NCBI RefSeq assembly: GCF_000621445.1 | Contig: NZ_JHYI01000019.1 | Span: 1-64,000, forward strand | Direction: 5' to 3' | DNA: 64,000 nucleotides | Origin: Alkalihalobacillus bogoriensis ATCC BAA-922 | GTDB taxonomy: Bacteria > Bacillota > Bacilli > Bacillales > Bacillaceae_F | Shown here: positions 7,754 to 17,343 of the stretch, piece after piece | How the letters are laid out: every line of letters starts with the position of its first letter | Position numbering within the stretch: position 1 is the first letter of the stretch | The notes under the pieces: generated by a model | The model's database searches: none | The model's input: only the letters and a program-made list of their open reading frames with translations | Told to the model about the DNA's origin: nothing | Made by a program: the position numbers and the translations under genes

Positions 7754-8872
7754 ATGAATAAAGATAAGCTTGAAACAACTTTAGTTCAAATTGGAAATCG
7801 TATTTGTGAACGGACAGGAGCTGTAAATACACCGGTTTATTTTTCGACAGCTTATCGCCATACAGGGATTGGTGAATCAACTGGATACGATTATGCTCGG
7901 ACAGGAAATCCGACCCGTGAAGTATTAGAACAAGCGATTGCTAAACTTGAAGAAGGTGACCGCGGGTTTGCCTGTAGCTCAGGGATGGCTGCGATTCAAA
8001 CTGTTTTTTCATTGTTTGAACAAGGAGATGAAATTATTGCTTCTCAAGATTTATATGGTGGGAGCTATCGATTATTTGAACAAGGCTGGAGAAAATGGGG
8101 GCTACAATTTACATATAGTGACCCTAGAAATTTAGAAGAGTTTGAAAGTAAGATTACGACTAAAACAAAAGCATTATTTATTGAAACACCGACAAACCCG
8201 CTTATGCAAGAAGCGGATATTAAAGCGCTTGGAAATATCGCAAAGAAACACAATCTTCTTCTCATTGTCGACAATACGTTTTACACACCTTTATTACAAC
8301 AACCAATTGTAGAAGGTGCTCATATTGTTATTCATAGTGCTTCAAAATATTTAGGTGGTCACAATGATGTGATTGCAGGTTTAATTGTCGGAAAAGGGCA
8401 AGAACTATGTGATAAAATTGCGTATTACCATAATGGTATTGGTGGAACATTGTCAGCCTTTGATTCGTGGCTATTAATTCGTGGGATGAAAACATTGGCC
8501 TTACGGATGGAACAACATGAAAAAAATGCAAAAGAAATTGCGGCTTACCTTAAACAACATCATAGTGTTGTTGATGTTTTATATCCAGGCCGAGGTGGCA
8601 TGATTTCATTTCGAATTAAAGAAGAAAAATGGGTAAATCCATTTCTTCAGCGATTACAACTTATTTCCTTTGCTGAAAGTTTGGGTGGGGTTGAAAGCTT
8701 GATGACATACCCAGCCACGCAAACACATGCAGATATTCCAGAAGAGGTCCGCCTAGCAAATGGGGTTTGTAATCGACTGCTCCGTTTTTCTGTTGGAATC
8801 GAAAATAGTAAAGACTTAATAGAAGATTTACAGCAAGCTTTTCAGTATGTCGAAGAGGGGGACGTGCAATGA
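7754..8872 (+). CDS. metI: Cystathionine gamma-synthase / O-acetylhomoserine thiolyase
   Basis: This 372-residue PLP enzyme makes cystathionine (or homocysteine) from an activated homoserine. It has YDYARTGNPTR, GFACSSGMAAI, the FIETPTNPLM block and the PLP lysine in IHSASKYLGGHNDVIAG. As first gene after the SAM riboswitch and paired with metC, it fits MetI. AGGAGG lies just before the ATG. It overlaps metC by four bases (ATGA). The exact donor specificity cannot be read from sequence. Confidence 0.9.
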   Translation: MNKDKLETTLVQIGNRICERTGAVNTPVYFSTAYRHTGIGESTGYDYARTGNPTREVLEQAIAKLEEGDRGFACSSGMAAIQTVFSLFEQGDEIIASQDLYGGSYRLFEQGWRKWGLQFTYSDPRNLEEFESKITTKTKALFIETPTNPLMQEADIKALGNIAKKHNLLLIVDNTFYTPLLQQPIVEGAHIVIHSASKYLGGHNDVIAGLIVGKGQELCDKIAYYHNGIGGTLSAFDSWLLIRGMKTLALRMEQHEKNAKEIAAYLKQHHSVVDVLYPGRGGMISFRIKEEKWVNPFLQRLQLISFAESLGGVESLMTYPATQTHADIPEEVRLANGVCNRLLRFSVGIENSKDLIEDLQQAFQYVEEGDVQ

Positions 8873-10029
8873 GTGACTCATTTTCGTTTGAGACTAAGCT
8901 ACTTCATAACAACCATAAAGTAGACAAAACGACAGGAGCAGTGAGTGTAGCGATTCAGCATGCTTCTACCTTTCATCAATTTGAGTTTGATTCTTTTGGA
9001 ATTTATGATTATGGCCGTTCAGGGAATCCAACAAGAGAAGCGTTAGAAGAAACAATTGCCGAGTTAGAAGGAGGAAAGAGAGGGTTTGCCTTTGCTTCAG
9101 GTATGGCGGCGATTTCAACGGCGTTTATGTTATTGTCAAAAGGAGACCATGTAGTGTTAACAAATGATGTATATGGTGGAACGTTCCGCTTAGTAACGAA
9201 AGTGTTGACGCGTCTTGGAATTGAACATACGTTTGTGGATATGACGAACTTAGATAACGTCGAGAAAAGCATTCAAGCAAATACTCGATTGCTTTATATG
9301 GAAACTCCTTCTAACCCAACATTAAAAATTACTGATATACGAGGTGTTGTCGCGATTGCGAAAAAACACCAATGCTTAACCTTTTTAGATAATACATTTT
9401 TAACACCAGCACTTCAGCGTCCGTTAGAATTAGGCGTCGATATCGTCTTGCATAGTGCTACAAAATTTATTGGAGGACATAGTGATGTCTTGGCTGGCTT
9501 AGCTGTCGTGAAAGATGAGCAATTAGCGGAAGAATTGGCCTTTTTACAAAATTCGTTTGGGGCGGTTTTAGGTGTTCAAGATTGCTGGCTAGTAATGCGG
9601 GGCATGAAAACATTATCTGTTCGCATGAACCATTCTACAAAAGGCGCCCAACAAATCGCGGAGTGGCTATCAGAACAACACCATGTAAAGCAAGTTTATT
9701 ATCCTGGTTTAGAAACTCATCCTGGGTATGCTTTGCAAAAAAGTCAAGCATCTGGAGCGGGAGCTGTGTTGTCTTTTGAACTAAGAGATAAAGCAGCAGT
9801 TAAAAAATTTGTTGAACATGTGACCGTACCGGTATTTGCAGTGAGCTTAGGAGCGGTAGAATCGATTTTATCTTATCCAGCTACGATGTCACATGCCGCA
9901 ATGTCAAAAGAAGAGAGAGAAGAAAGAGGAATTCAAGATGGCTTGCTTCGATTATCTGTTGGACTTGAAGATGTACATGATATCATTACAGATTTCGAAC
10001 AAGCATTTGAAAAGCTTGAAAATTCCTAA
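8869..10029 (+). CDS. metC: Cystathionine beta-lyase
   Basis: The 386-residue PLP enzyme cleaves cystathionine to homocysteine. The catalytic lysine lies in LHSATKFIGGHSDVLAG, with YDYGRSGNPTR and YMETPSNPTLK upstream. It belongs to the same family as metI, with which it overlaps by four bases, so the two are translationally coupled. Assignment as the lyase rather than the synthase rests on order (metI-metC) and best-fit motifs. Confidence 0.87.
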   Translation: MSDSFSFETKLLHNNHKVDKTTGAVSVAIQHASTFHQFEFDSFGIYDYGRSGNPTREALEETIAELEGGKRGFAFASGMAAISTAFMLLSKGDHVVLTNDVYGGTFRLVTKVLTRLGIEHTFVDMTNLDNVEKSIQANTRLLYMETPSNPTLKITDIRGVVAIAKKHQCLTFLDNTFLTPALQRPLELGVDIVLHSATKFIGGHSDVLAGLAVVKDEQLAEELAFLQNSFGAVLGVQDCWLVMRGMKTLSVRMNHSTKGAQQIAEWLSEQHHVKQVYYPGLETHPGYALQKSQASGAGAVLSFELRDKAAVKKFVEHVTVPVFAVSLGAVESILSYPATMSHAAMSKEEREERGIQDGLLRLSVGLEDVHDIITDFEQAFEKLENS

Positions 10030-10050
10030 GAAAAGGAAGGAGTGGGGCAC

Positions 10051-11916
10051 ATGGGGTTGTTGGAAGATTTAAAACACAAGATTATCATCGGAGACGGAGC
10101 AATGGGGACGCTTCTTTACTCACAAGGGGTAGATTATTGTTACGAAGAGTTAAACATAACGAACGAAGAAATGGTACTTCATGTGCACGAACAATATATT
10201 AAGGCTGGTGCTAACCTCATACAAACGAATACATATGCTGCAAATGAACTAAAGCTTGCAAAGTATGGACTAGAAAATAAAGTGAAACAGTTGAATGAGG
10301 CGGCCGTCAAGAATGCCAAGCAAGCAGTGAGAAACAAAGATGTGTATGTAGCAGGGACGATTGGTGGTATTCGTGGGGTTCAAAAACAAAATATATCCAT
10401 GAGTGATATCACTAAAAGCCTACAGCAGCAAGTTGTTACACTATTAGAAACAGATAGCCTTGATTGCTTATTACTTGAAACGTATTATGATTTTGAGGAA
10501 ATTCAACAATCTGTTGCATATATTCGTACTTTGACAGATATCCCGATTATTGCCCAAGTGTCTTTAGGGGATGTTGGTGTACTCCATGGTGGAATAAAAG
10601 TAGCAGATGCTTTTCACTCTTTACGAAATCTTGGTGCGTCCATCGTCGGTTTAAATTGTCGAATGGGCCCATACCACATGCTTCGGTCGTTTGAGGAAGT
10701 CCCGCTTCAAGATGGCATGATGTTATCAGCCTTCCCAAATGCGAGTTTACCGGATTACCGAGATGGACGCTTTTTTTATCAATCCAATCCTGCTTATTTT
10801 GGAGAAAGTGCTGAGAAGTTTAGAAAAGAAGGGGTTCGCCTACTAGGGGGTTGTTGCGGTACAACGCCAGAACATATTGCGGCGATGGCCGAAGCGATTG
10901 CTCACTTACAACCAGTCACTACAAAAGAATTAAAATCAAAAACGACAAATCGGATTGAAATAAAAAGCCCAGAGCAAAAACAGCGACTTGCTGATCTTGT
11001 AACGAAAAGAACATCTGTAATTGTTGAGTTAGACCCACCAAAACAATTATCGATTGAGAAATTTATGGTCGGAGCAAAAAAACTATCTGAAGCTGGGATT
11101 GATGCGATCACATTAGCCGATAACTCTTTAGCGTCTCCACGTATTGATAATATGGCGCTTGGTTCATTAATTAAACAACAAGTCGGTGCAAAACCTTTAG
11201 TGCATATTACGTGTAGAGATCGTAATTTAATCGGGCTACAATCTCATCTTATGGGTCTTCATACATTAGGCATTAATGAAGTGTTAGCTATAACAGGTGA
11301 CCCGACAAAAGTTGGGGACTTCCCTGGTGCTTCTTCTGTTTATGATTTAACATCATTTGACTTAATTCGTTTAATTAAACAATTAAATGAAGGGGTGTCT
11401 TTTTCAGGGAAATCATTAGGGCAAAAAGCAGCATTTTCTGTTGCTGCTGCGTTTAACCCGAATGTTAGACATATCGAAAAAGCGGTACACCGATTAGAAA
11501 AGAAAATTCAATGTGGGGCGGACTATTTTATGAGTCAACCTGTTTATAGTGAACAGCAATTAATCGACATTTATGAAGCGACAAAACATTTAAGTAAACC
11601 GATTTATATTGGCATTATGCCTCTTACAGGGACGAGAAATGCTGAATTTTTGCATAACGAAGTACCTGGTATTAAATTAACAGATGAAATCCGTGCGATT
11701 ATGGCTCAATGTGGTGAAGACCGTGAAGCGGCACAGCAAGAAGGAATTGCGATTGCGAAATCTTTGATTGATACAGCATTTGATTTGTTTAACGGAATTT
11801 ATTTAATTACACCGTTTTTACGTTATGAAATGACCGTTGAATTAGCACAATATATTCAGAATAAAGTTCAATTAAAACAATTACAAAAACAAGAATCGTT
11901 AGCCGAAGAAAGGTAA
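10051..11916 (+). CDS. yitJ: Homocysteine S-methyltransferase / methylenetetrahydrofolate reductase fusion
   Basis: This 621-residue fusion has an N-terminal homocysteine methyltransferase domain (about 1-290), with [14 protein letters not shown], the zinc cysteine in GLNCRMGP and the pair in [10 protein letters not shown]. The C-terminal reductase domain is about 330-600, with [18 protein letters not shown] and FMSQPVY. It supplies 5-methyl-THF and may also methylate homocysteine. It is like YitJ of B. subtilis but sits inside a single met operon here. ATG 10051 is preferred over GTG 10042 because AAGGAAGGAG lies at the right distance from it. Confidence 0.92.
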   Translation: MGLLEDLKHKIIIGDGAMGTLLYSQGVDYCYEELNITNEEMVLHVHEQYIKAGANLIQTNTYAANELKLAKYGLENKVKQLNEAAVKNAKQAVRNKDVYVAGTIGGIRGVQKQNISMSDITKSLQQQVVTLLETDSLDCLLLETYYDFEEIQQSVAYIRTLTDIPIIAQVSLGDVGVLHGGIKVADAFHSLRNLGASIVGLNCRMGPYHMLRSFEEVPLQDGMMLSAFPNASLPDYRDGRFFYQSNPAYFGESAEKFRKEGVRLLGGCCGTTPEHIAAMAEAIAHLQPVTTKELKSKTTNRIEIKSPEQKQRLADLVTKRTSVIVELDPPKQLSIEKFMVGAKKLSEAGIDAITLADNSLASPRIDNMALGSLIKQQVGAKPLVHITCRDRNLIGLQSHLMGLHTLGINEVLAITGDPTKVGDFPGASSVYDLTSFDLIRLIKQLNEGVSFSGKSLGQKAAFSVAAAFNPNVRHIEKAVHRLEKKIQCGADYFMSQPVYSEQQLIDIYEATKHLSKPIYIGIMPLTGTRNAEFLHNEVPGIKLTDEIRAIMAQCGEDREAAQQEGIAIAKSLIDTAFDLFNGIYLITPFLRYEMTVELAQYIQNKVQLKQLQKQESLAEER

Positions 11917-11949
11917 GTTTGTTTGGTTTACACGAGAAAGGAAAGGTTA

Positions 11950-14900
11950 ATGATGGCAAAATCTTTGTTTGAACAACACTTAGAAAAGCGAATTTTACTA
12001 ATAGACGGTGCGATGGGGACAATGCTACAACAAGCCGATTTAACTGCCGATGATTTTGGCGGTGAAGAGTATGAAGGTTGTAATGAATATTTAAATATTA
12101 CCGCTCCACAAGTCATTGAACATATCCATCGTGCGTATTTAGAAGCAGGAGCCGATATTCTTGAAACGAATACATTTGGGGCAACGGATATCGTATTGGA
12201 AGATTATGATTTACAACATTTAGCGGAAGAACTTAATGTTAAAGCGGCCCAATTGGCCAAAAAAGCAGCCTTAGAATTTTCAACTGAGGAATGGCCAAGA
12301 TTTGTTGCGGGTGCGATGGGCCCAACGACAAAATCATTATCTGTTACTGGTGGCGTTACATTTGAAAAACTAGTAGAGGCATACGAACAACAAGTACGTG
12401 GATTAATTAAAGGTGGCGTTGACTTGCTTCTATTAGAAACAAGTCAAGACATGAGAAATGTCAAAGCGGCATACTTAGGGATTGAAAAAGTATTTTCAGA
12501 TTTAAACATTAAAATGCCAATTATCGTTTCTGGAACGATTGAACCGATGGGAACAACGCTAGCTGGTCAAAATATTGAAGCCTTTTATTTATCGTTAGAG
12601 CATATGCACCCGACTGTAGTCGGATTGAATTGTGCGACAGGTCCAGAATTTATGCAAGATCACTTGCGCTCGTTATCTGATTTAGCTTCGTCTTTCGTCA
12701 GCTGTTATCCTAATGCCGGGTTACCCGATGAGGAAGGTCATTATCATGAATCACCAGAATCTTTAGCGAAAAAGCTAGCCGCTTTTGCTGAAAAAGGTTG
12801 GTTAAATGTAGTTGGAGGGTGTTGTGGGACAACACCAGCCCATATTACGGCGATTAAAGAAGCGGTAAAAGGATTTAAGCCGAGACAACGACATGAACGA
12901 AGAAGCCATGCGGTATCAGGGATTGAACCATTAATTTATGATGATAGTATGCGTCCTTTATTTGTAGGAGAACGAACAAATGTCATTGGATCCCGCAAAT
13001 TCAAACGATTAATTGCGGAAGGGAAATATGAAGAAGCATCTGAAATTGCAAGGGCTCAAGTGAAACGTGGGGCACATGTTATTGATGTTTGTCTAGCTGA
13101 TCCGGACCGAGAAGAGTTAGAAGATATGGAACATTTCTTGAAATTTGTTGTAAATAAAGTGAAAGTTCCTCTCATGATCGATTCAACAGATGAAGAAGTA
13201 ATTGAGCAGGCGCTAACGTATTCTCAAGGAAAAGCGATTATTAATTCAATTAATTTAGAAGATGGAGAAGAACGTTTTGAAAAAATCGTCCCACTTATTC
13301 ATCGCTTTGGAGCAGCTGTTGTCGTTGGAACGATTGATGAGAAGGGGATGGCGGTTTCAGCGGAAAGAAAACTAGAAGTGGCCAAACGTTCGTATGATTT
13401 ATTAGTTCATAAATATAAATTAAAACCGAGTGATATTATCTTTGACCCATTAGTATTCCCGGTAGGTACTGGTGATGAACAATATATAGGTTCAGCAAAT
13501 GCCACAGTCGAAGGGATTAGGTTGATTAAAGAAGCGTTACCTGAATGTTTAACGATTCTTGGTGTAAGTAATGTCTCCTTTGGTTTACCTCCTGTCGGGC
13601 GTGAAGTATTAAATGCGGTTTATTTATACCACTGTACGCAAGCAGGGCTAGACTATGCGATCGTTAACACAGAAAAGCTAGAACGGTATGCCTCTATTCC
13701 AGCGAATGAAAAGCTGTTATCAGATAAATTGTTATTTGAAACAAATGATGAAACACTTGCTGAATTTACAGCGTTTTACCGTGGGAAAAAAGCAGAAAAG
13801 AAAGTAGAAACATCCAATCTTCCTTTAGAAGAGCGACTAGCGACCTATATCGTAGAAGGAACAAAAGAAGGGTTAGTGGAAGATTTGAAGCTGGCCTTAG
13901 AAAAATTCCAAGACCCATTACAAATTATTAATGGTCCCCTTATGGTAGGGATGGATGAAGTCGGACGTTTGTTTAATAATAATGAGTTGATTGTTGCAGA
14001 AGTATTACAAAGTGCCGAAGTGATGAAAGCGTCTGTTGCCTTTTTAGAGCCATATATGGAGAAAAAAGAAGATGACAACGGTAAAGGAAAAATTATTTTA
14101 GCGACGGTTAAAGGGGATGTTCATGATATTGGGAAAAACCTCGTTGAAATTATTTTAGGTAACAACGGTTTTAAAATTGTGAACTTAGGCATTAAAGTGA
14201 CATCAAATGAACTGATTGAAGCTGTAAAACGAGAAAAACCTGATGCAATTGGCTTGTCAGGATTACTAGTAAAGTCAGCTCAACAAATGGTATTAACAGC
14301 TCAAGACTTAAAAGGGCAAAACATCTCGATTCCGATTTTAGTTGGAGGGGCTGCATTAACACGGAAGTTTACGGATAATAAAATTTCTCCAGAATATGAT
14401 GGTGTTGTGTTATATGCAAAAGATGCGATGAACGGGTTAGAGCTTGCTAATAAACTAGTTAAACAAGAAGAGCTCGATAAAATGATTGCTGCTAAAACAG
14501 CCATTGTCCCAGAAGAGGAAGTTCAAACAACAGAAGGGCAGGATGTGGTTGTTCCAGTACGGTCAGATGTATCGACAACCGTACCCGTTTATACACCAAA
14601 AGATTTACAACCACATATTTTACGGCAATATAAAATTTCTCATTTAGAGCCATACATTAATTTGCAAATGTTAATGGGTAAACACCTTGGTTTACAAGGG
14701 AAAGTAAGTCGATTATTAGAAGAAGGAAATGAAAAAGCAGTTCAATTAAAAGAAAAAATTGACGAGTTGCTTAAGGAAGCAAAACAAGAAGATTTATTAG
14801 AAGCTCATGCGATGTATCAATTTTTCCCTGCACAAGCAGACGGGGATGATATTATTATTTATAATCCGGAAGATAAGCAAACTGAAATTGAACGGTTTAC

Positions 14901-15384
14901 GTTTCCTCGGCAAAAGAAAGCACCATTTTTATGTTTAGCTGATTATCTTCGTCCAGTTTCTTCAGGTGAAATGGATTATGTCGGATTTTTTGCAGTCACA
15001 GCAGGGCATGGTGTTCGCGAAAAAGCGACAATTGCAAAAGATGAAGGTGATTATTTATATAGTCATTTAATCCAAGCAGTTGCCCTAGAGCTTGCGGAAG
15101 GGTTTGCTGAACGGACACATCAATTAATGCGGGACCAATGGGGTTTCCCTGACTCTGTTGATTTTACAATGCAAGACCGCTTTTCTGCTAAATATCAAGG
15201 TGTTCGTGTGTCATATGGCTATCCGGCGTGTCCGAATTTAGAAGACCAAGCAAAATTATTCTCGTTATTACAGCCTGAGAAAATTGGCATTCAGTTAACC
15301 GAAGAATATATGATGGAACCAGAAGCGTCCGTCACAGCAATGGTTTTTGCACATCCGGAAGGCCGATATTTTAACGTGTATTAA
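11950..15384 (+). CDS. metH: Cobalamin-dependent methionine synthase
   Basis: The full-length protein of 1144 residues carries a homocysteine domain ([26 protein letters not shown]), a pterin domain (about 330-590, with FVGERTNVIGSRKF), a B12 cap and B12-binding domain (about 640-870, with the lower-ligand KGDVHDIGKN and the SGLLVKS block) and an AdoMet reactivation domain (about 900-1144, with YGYPACPNLEDQ). It completes methionine synthesis after metI, metC and the reductase. Start 11950 follows AAGGAAAGG; a second ATG follows immediately at 11953. The terminator at 15495 closes the operon. Confidence 0.95.
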   Translation: MMAKSLFEQHLEKRILLIDGAMGTMLQQADLTADDFGGEEYEGCNEYLNITAPQVIEHIHRAYLEAGADILETNTFGATDIVLEDYDLQHLAEELNVKAAQLAKKAALEFSTEEWPRFVAGAMGPTTKSLSVTGGVTFEKLVEAYEQQVRGLIKGGVDLLLLETSQDMRNVKAAYLGIEKVFSDLNIKMPIIVSGTIEPMGTTLAGQNIEAFYLSLEHMHPTVVGLNCATGPEFMQDHLRSLSDLASSFVSCYPNAGLPDEEGHYHESPESLAKKLAAFAEKGWLNVVGGCCGTTPAHITAIKEAVKGFKPRQRHERRSHAVSGIEPLIYDDSMRPLFVGERTNVIGSRKFKRLIAEGKYEEASEIARAQVKRGAHVIDVCLADPDREELEDMEHFLKFVVNKVKVPLMIDSTDEEVIEQALTYSQGKAIINSINLEDGEERFEKIVPLIHRFGAAVVVGTIDEKGMAVSAERKLEVAKRSYDLLVHKYKLKPSDIIFDPLVFPVGTGDEQYIGSANATVEGIRLIKEALPECLTILGVSNVSFGLPPVGREVLNAVYLYHCTQAGLDYAIVNTEKLERYASIPANEKLLSDKLLFETNDETLAEFTAFYRGKKAEKKVETSNLPLEERLATYIVEGTKEGLVEDLKLALEKFQDPLQIINGPLMVGMDEVGRLFNNNELIVAEVLQSAEVMKASVAFLEPYMEKKEDDNGKGKIILATVKGDVHDIGKNLVEIILGNNGFKIVNLGIKVTSNELIEAVKREKPDAIGLSGLLVKSAQQMVLTAQDLKGQNISIPILVGGAALTRKFTDNKISPEYDGVVLYAKDAMNGLELANKLVKQEELDKMIAAKTAIVPEEEVQTTEGQDVVVPVRSDVSTTVPVYTPKDLQPHILRQYKISHLEPYINLQMLMGKHLGLQGKVSRLLEEGNEKAVQLKEKIDELLKEAKQEDLLEAHAMYQFFPAQADGDDIIIYNPEDKQTEIERFTFPRQKKAPFLCLADYLRPVSSGEMDYVGFFAVTAGHGVREKATIAKDEGDYLYSHLIQAVALELAEGFAERTHQLMRDQWGFPDSVDFTMQDRFSAKYQGVRVSYGYPACPNLEDQAKLFSLLQPEKIGIQLTEEYMMEPEASVTAMVFAHPEGRYFNVY

Positions 15385-15441
15385 AAAATCAAGGGGTTCA
15401 GATTTGTTTATGAATGATAATGGTGTGAAACAACTTGGTAT

Positions 15442-15471
15442 TTGTAAAAAAACTTTCTTTACATTTATAAT
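15442..15471 (+). promoter_or_regulatory. Possible sigma-A promoter before terminator
   Basis: TTGTAA (15442-15447) and TATAAT (15466-15471) are 18 bases apart in the metH-downstream gap. Any transcript would meet the terminator at 15495-15535 within about 60 nt, so it would be a very short RNA. The match could be chance in AT-rich DNA. Confidence 0.3.
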
Positions 15472-15494
15472 ATGATTCCATCTGTTCATTTTTC

Positions 15495-15535
15495 AACCTT
15501 CTTTACGTTTTTTAAAACGGAGAGGAGGTTTTTTT
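15495..15535 (+). terminator. Terminator of met operon
   Basis: A long stem (15495-15511 with 15514-15530) with two G-T pairs and one mismatch ends in seven T. It is the first good terminator after metH. Confidence 0.85.
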
Positions 15536-15550
15536 GATTGTTTAGGAAAC

Positions 15551-15783
15551 GTCGACCTGTGGGTAACAGCGCTAATGTTTATGGTAAGGAAGCGGCCACG
15601 AAAACCGTTATCTGTGAACATTGTTAGTGTTTTGGAACATTGGTGGACACAGGAGCAGTTAAACATAATAAATTGCTAGGAATAGAGTGGCTTTTGCGTG
15701 AATAAGCGCTCCTGTGGCCGCTAAAAAACGGAAACCCATATCTTGTTCACAAATAACGGATGCTCTGACCGCAAAAATGAGAT
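15551..15783. repeat. Dispersed repeat R1, copy 1
   Basis: Over about 190 positions from 15591 this copy matches the stretch at 29136-29330 at roughly nine positions in ten (counted by eye). A looser match begins at the shared GTCGAC at 15551 and 29041. Conserved inverted segments are AGCGGCCAC (15591-15599) with GTGGCCGCT (15714-15722), a 16-nt arm at 15605-15620 with 15744-15759, and CACAGGAGC (15648-15656) with GCTCCTGTG (15708-15716). The order of these arms is interleaved. No coding frame is shared between copies. It fills most of the 419-base gap between metH and the next gene. Confidence 0.85.
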
Positions 15784-15803
15784 ACCGACAGGACTAATTA
15801 CTA

Positions 15804-16058
15804 TTAAAACACTTTTTCCTTTCCTGTTGTTAAGTATAGGGCATCCCCAACTTTTTCCTCGATATAGTCAATTCGATCAGGTTTAATTGAATGCTCATTT
15901 ATTTCTCCAATAAGTGCCATTACCGCTCTTGACAGATTGTCAATGGCTAATCGTGCTTTCTCCGCGTCCATGTCCACTTGTTTTCTTGGGTTCGTCATTA
16001 TCTCCATTAATTCATAAGCTTCATTATTGAGTTTTTCTAATCTTTTTTTGTTGCTCAT
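15804..16058 (-). CDS. Hypothetical 84-aa helical protein
   Basis: The minus-strand frame encodes an 84-residue charged, mostly helical protein (MSNKKRLEKLNNEAYELMEI at the start) with no cysteine pairs and no membrane segment. Start ATG 16058 is chosen because GGAGGG ends six bases upstream; the ATG at 16064 would touch the ribosome site. It lies between the R1 repeat and sleB on the opposite strand to both neighbours. I do not recognise the family. Confidence 0.7.
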   Translation of the reverse strand: MSNKKRLEKLNNEAYELMEIMTNPRKQVDMDAEKARLAIDNLSRAVMALIGEINEHSIKPDRIDYIEEKVGDALYLTTGKEKVF

Positions 16059-16260
16059 ATTCATCCCTCCTCAGTAAAAAGGATATAAAGGATAAGGATA
16101 GGTTAGAACACAACTTTTTGCTTTTATTTAAATTATTTTCTAAGGGAAAGTAACTAGGATTTAACCGAAATTGTATAAAATTTGATCATTAACAAACACT
16201 ATCCATACGAAATGGTCTTGTCAATGAATCATGAAAATTCGTAAGGAGGTTTATAACAAC

Positions 16261-17322
16261 ATGACTGGTTTGATGAAACAGATGAAATACCCCCTTATTG
16301 TTATCATTACAATCTTAATGATAACGAGTACGGCAGGGAACTCAGCCTTTGCATTTTCTGATCAAATTATTCAACGTGGAGCTACAGGCGATGATGTTGT
16401 AGAGCTTCAAGCAAGACTGCAGTATAACGGTTATTATAATGGAACAATTGATGGTGTGTTTGGATGGAGCACATATTGGGCTGTACGTAATTTCCAAGAA
16501 CAATTTGGGTTAGATGTTGACGGTTTAGTCGGCCCGAAAATGAAAGACATGTTAGAACGTGCAACAAATTATGATAAAGAATTTGTTCATAAAGCACTCC
16601 GAGAAGGAAGGAAATTTACGCATTACGGGAATACCCCACTTCATATTCAAAAAGGGGAAAAGGGTTCTGCCACTGACAAAGGCCAACAAGGTCAGCAACA
16701 GCAAGACCAACAACAAGCACAAGAACAACAAGGCCAGCAACAACAAGACCAACAACAAGCACAAGAGCAACAAGGTCAGCAGCAGCAAGCCCAACAGCAA
16801 GCACAAGAACAACAAGGTCAGCAACAGCAAGCCCAACAGCAAGCACAAGAACAACAAGGCCAGCAACAACAAGCAACAACAGAGGAGCCTGTTCCATATG
16901 AGGAACAACCAGAAGAACAAGGCAACGAGATTAATGCACAAAAAGCAATGAATGTCCCTAGTGGATTTTCAGACGCAGATTTACAGCTGATGGCTCAAGC
17001 TGTTTATGGTGAAGCAAGAGGAGAACCTTATATTGGTCAAGTGGCGATCGCAGCAGTAATTTTAAACCGAATTAATAGTCCGACCTTTCCAAATACAGTT
17101 CCTGGTGTTATTTACGAGCCAAGAGCATTTACAGCGGTAGCCGATGGACAAATTAACTTAGGTGCAGATGATAATGCAAGAAGAGCCGTCCTTGATGCAC
17201 TAAACGGCCAAGACCCGTCTGGTGGAGCAACATACTACTTCAATCCAGATACAGCGACTTCAGGTTGGATTTGGACAAGACCACAAATCAAACGCATTGG
17301 AAAACATATATTCTGTAACTAA
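16261..17322 (+). CDS. sleB: Spore cortex-lytic enzyme SleB
   Basis: This 353-residue protein has a signal peptide (about 1-34, ending SAFA-F), a peptidoglycan-binding domain (about 40-102, RGATGDDVVELQARLQYNGY) and a C-terminal hydrolase domain (about 235-353, with AVYGEARGE, the catalytic-glutamate region of the SleB family). Between them is a glutamine-rich linker built of 14-residue repeats. SleB degrades muramic-lactam cortex during germination and needs YpeB, encoded next. AAGGAGG at 16242-16248 selects ATG 16261. A forespore (sigma-G) promoter is expected; upstream sequence gives only a poor match. Confidence 0.93.
   Translation: MTGLMKQMKYPLIVIITILMITSTAGNSAFAFSDQIIQRGATGDDVVELQARLQYNGYYNGTIDGVFGWSTYWAVRNFQEQFGLDVDGLVGPKMKDMLERATNYDKEFVHKALREGRKFTHYGNTPLHIQKGEKGSATDKGQQGQQQQDQQQAQEQQGQQQQDQQQAQEQQGQQQQAQQQAQEQQGQQQQAQQQAQEQQGQQQQATTEEPVPYEEQPEEQGNEINAQKAMNVPSGFSDADLQLMAQAVYGEARGEPYIGQVAIAAVILNRINSPTFPNTVPGVIYEPRAFTAVADGQINLGADDNARRAVLDALNGQDPSGGATYYFNPDTATSGWIWTRPQIKRIGKHIFCN
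16690..16875 (+). repeat. 42-bp tandem repeats in sleB linker
   Basis: Four complete 42-bp units start at 16690, 16732, 16774 and 16816, with a partial fifth at 16858. Each codes for GQQQQ(D/A)QQQAQEQQ. Units differ mainly at silent positions and at one D/A site. They encode a flexible linker between the two domains of SleB and could vary in number by slippage or recombination. Confidence 0.93.
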
Positions 17323-17343
17323 ATTTGTGGAGGTGACAATTAG

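Noticed and set aside
16172-16203. Possible sigma-G promoter before sleB (TGTATAA, 18 bases, CACTATC)
   Set aside because: The -10 part differs too much from the CATACTA-like consensus to be reported as a feature, although a forespore promoter is expected here.
16690-16875. Tandem repeats as a possible CRISPR array
   Set aside because: The units are contiguous, 42 bp long, without spacers, and in frame within sleB.
16552-16951. Long alternative frames on both strands across the sleB linker
   Set aside because: They arise from the low-complexity CAA/CAG repeats, which stay open in several frames. The Leu-rich minus-strand products are artefacts.
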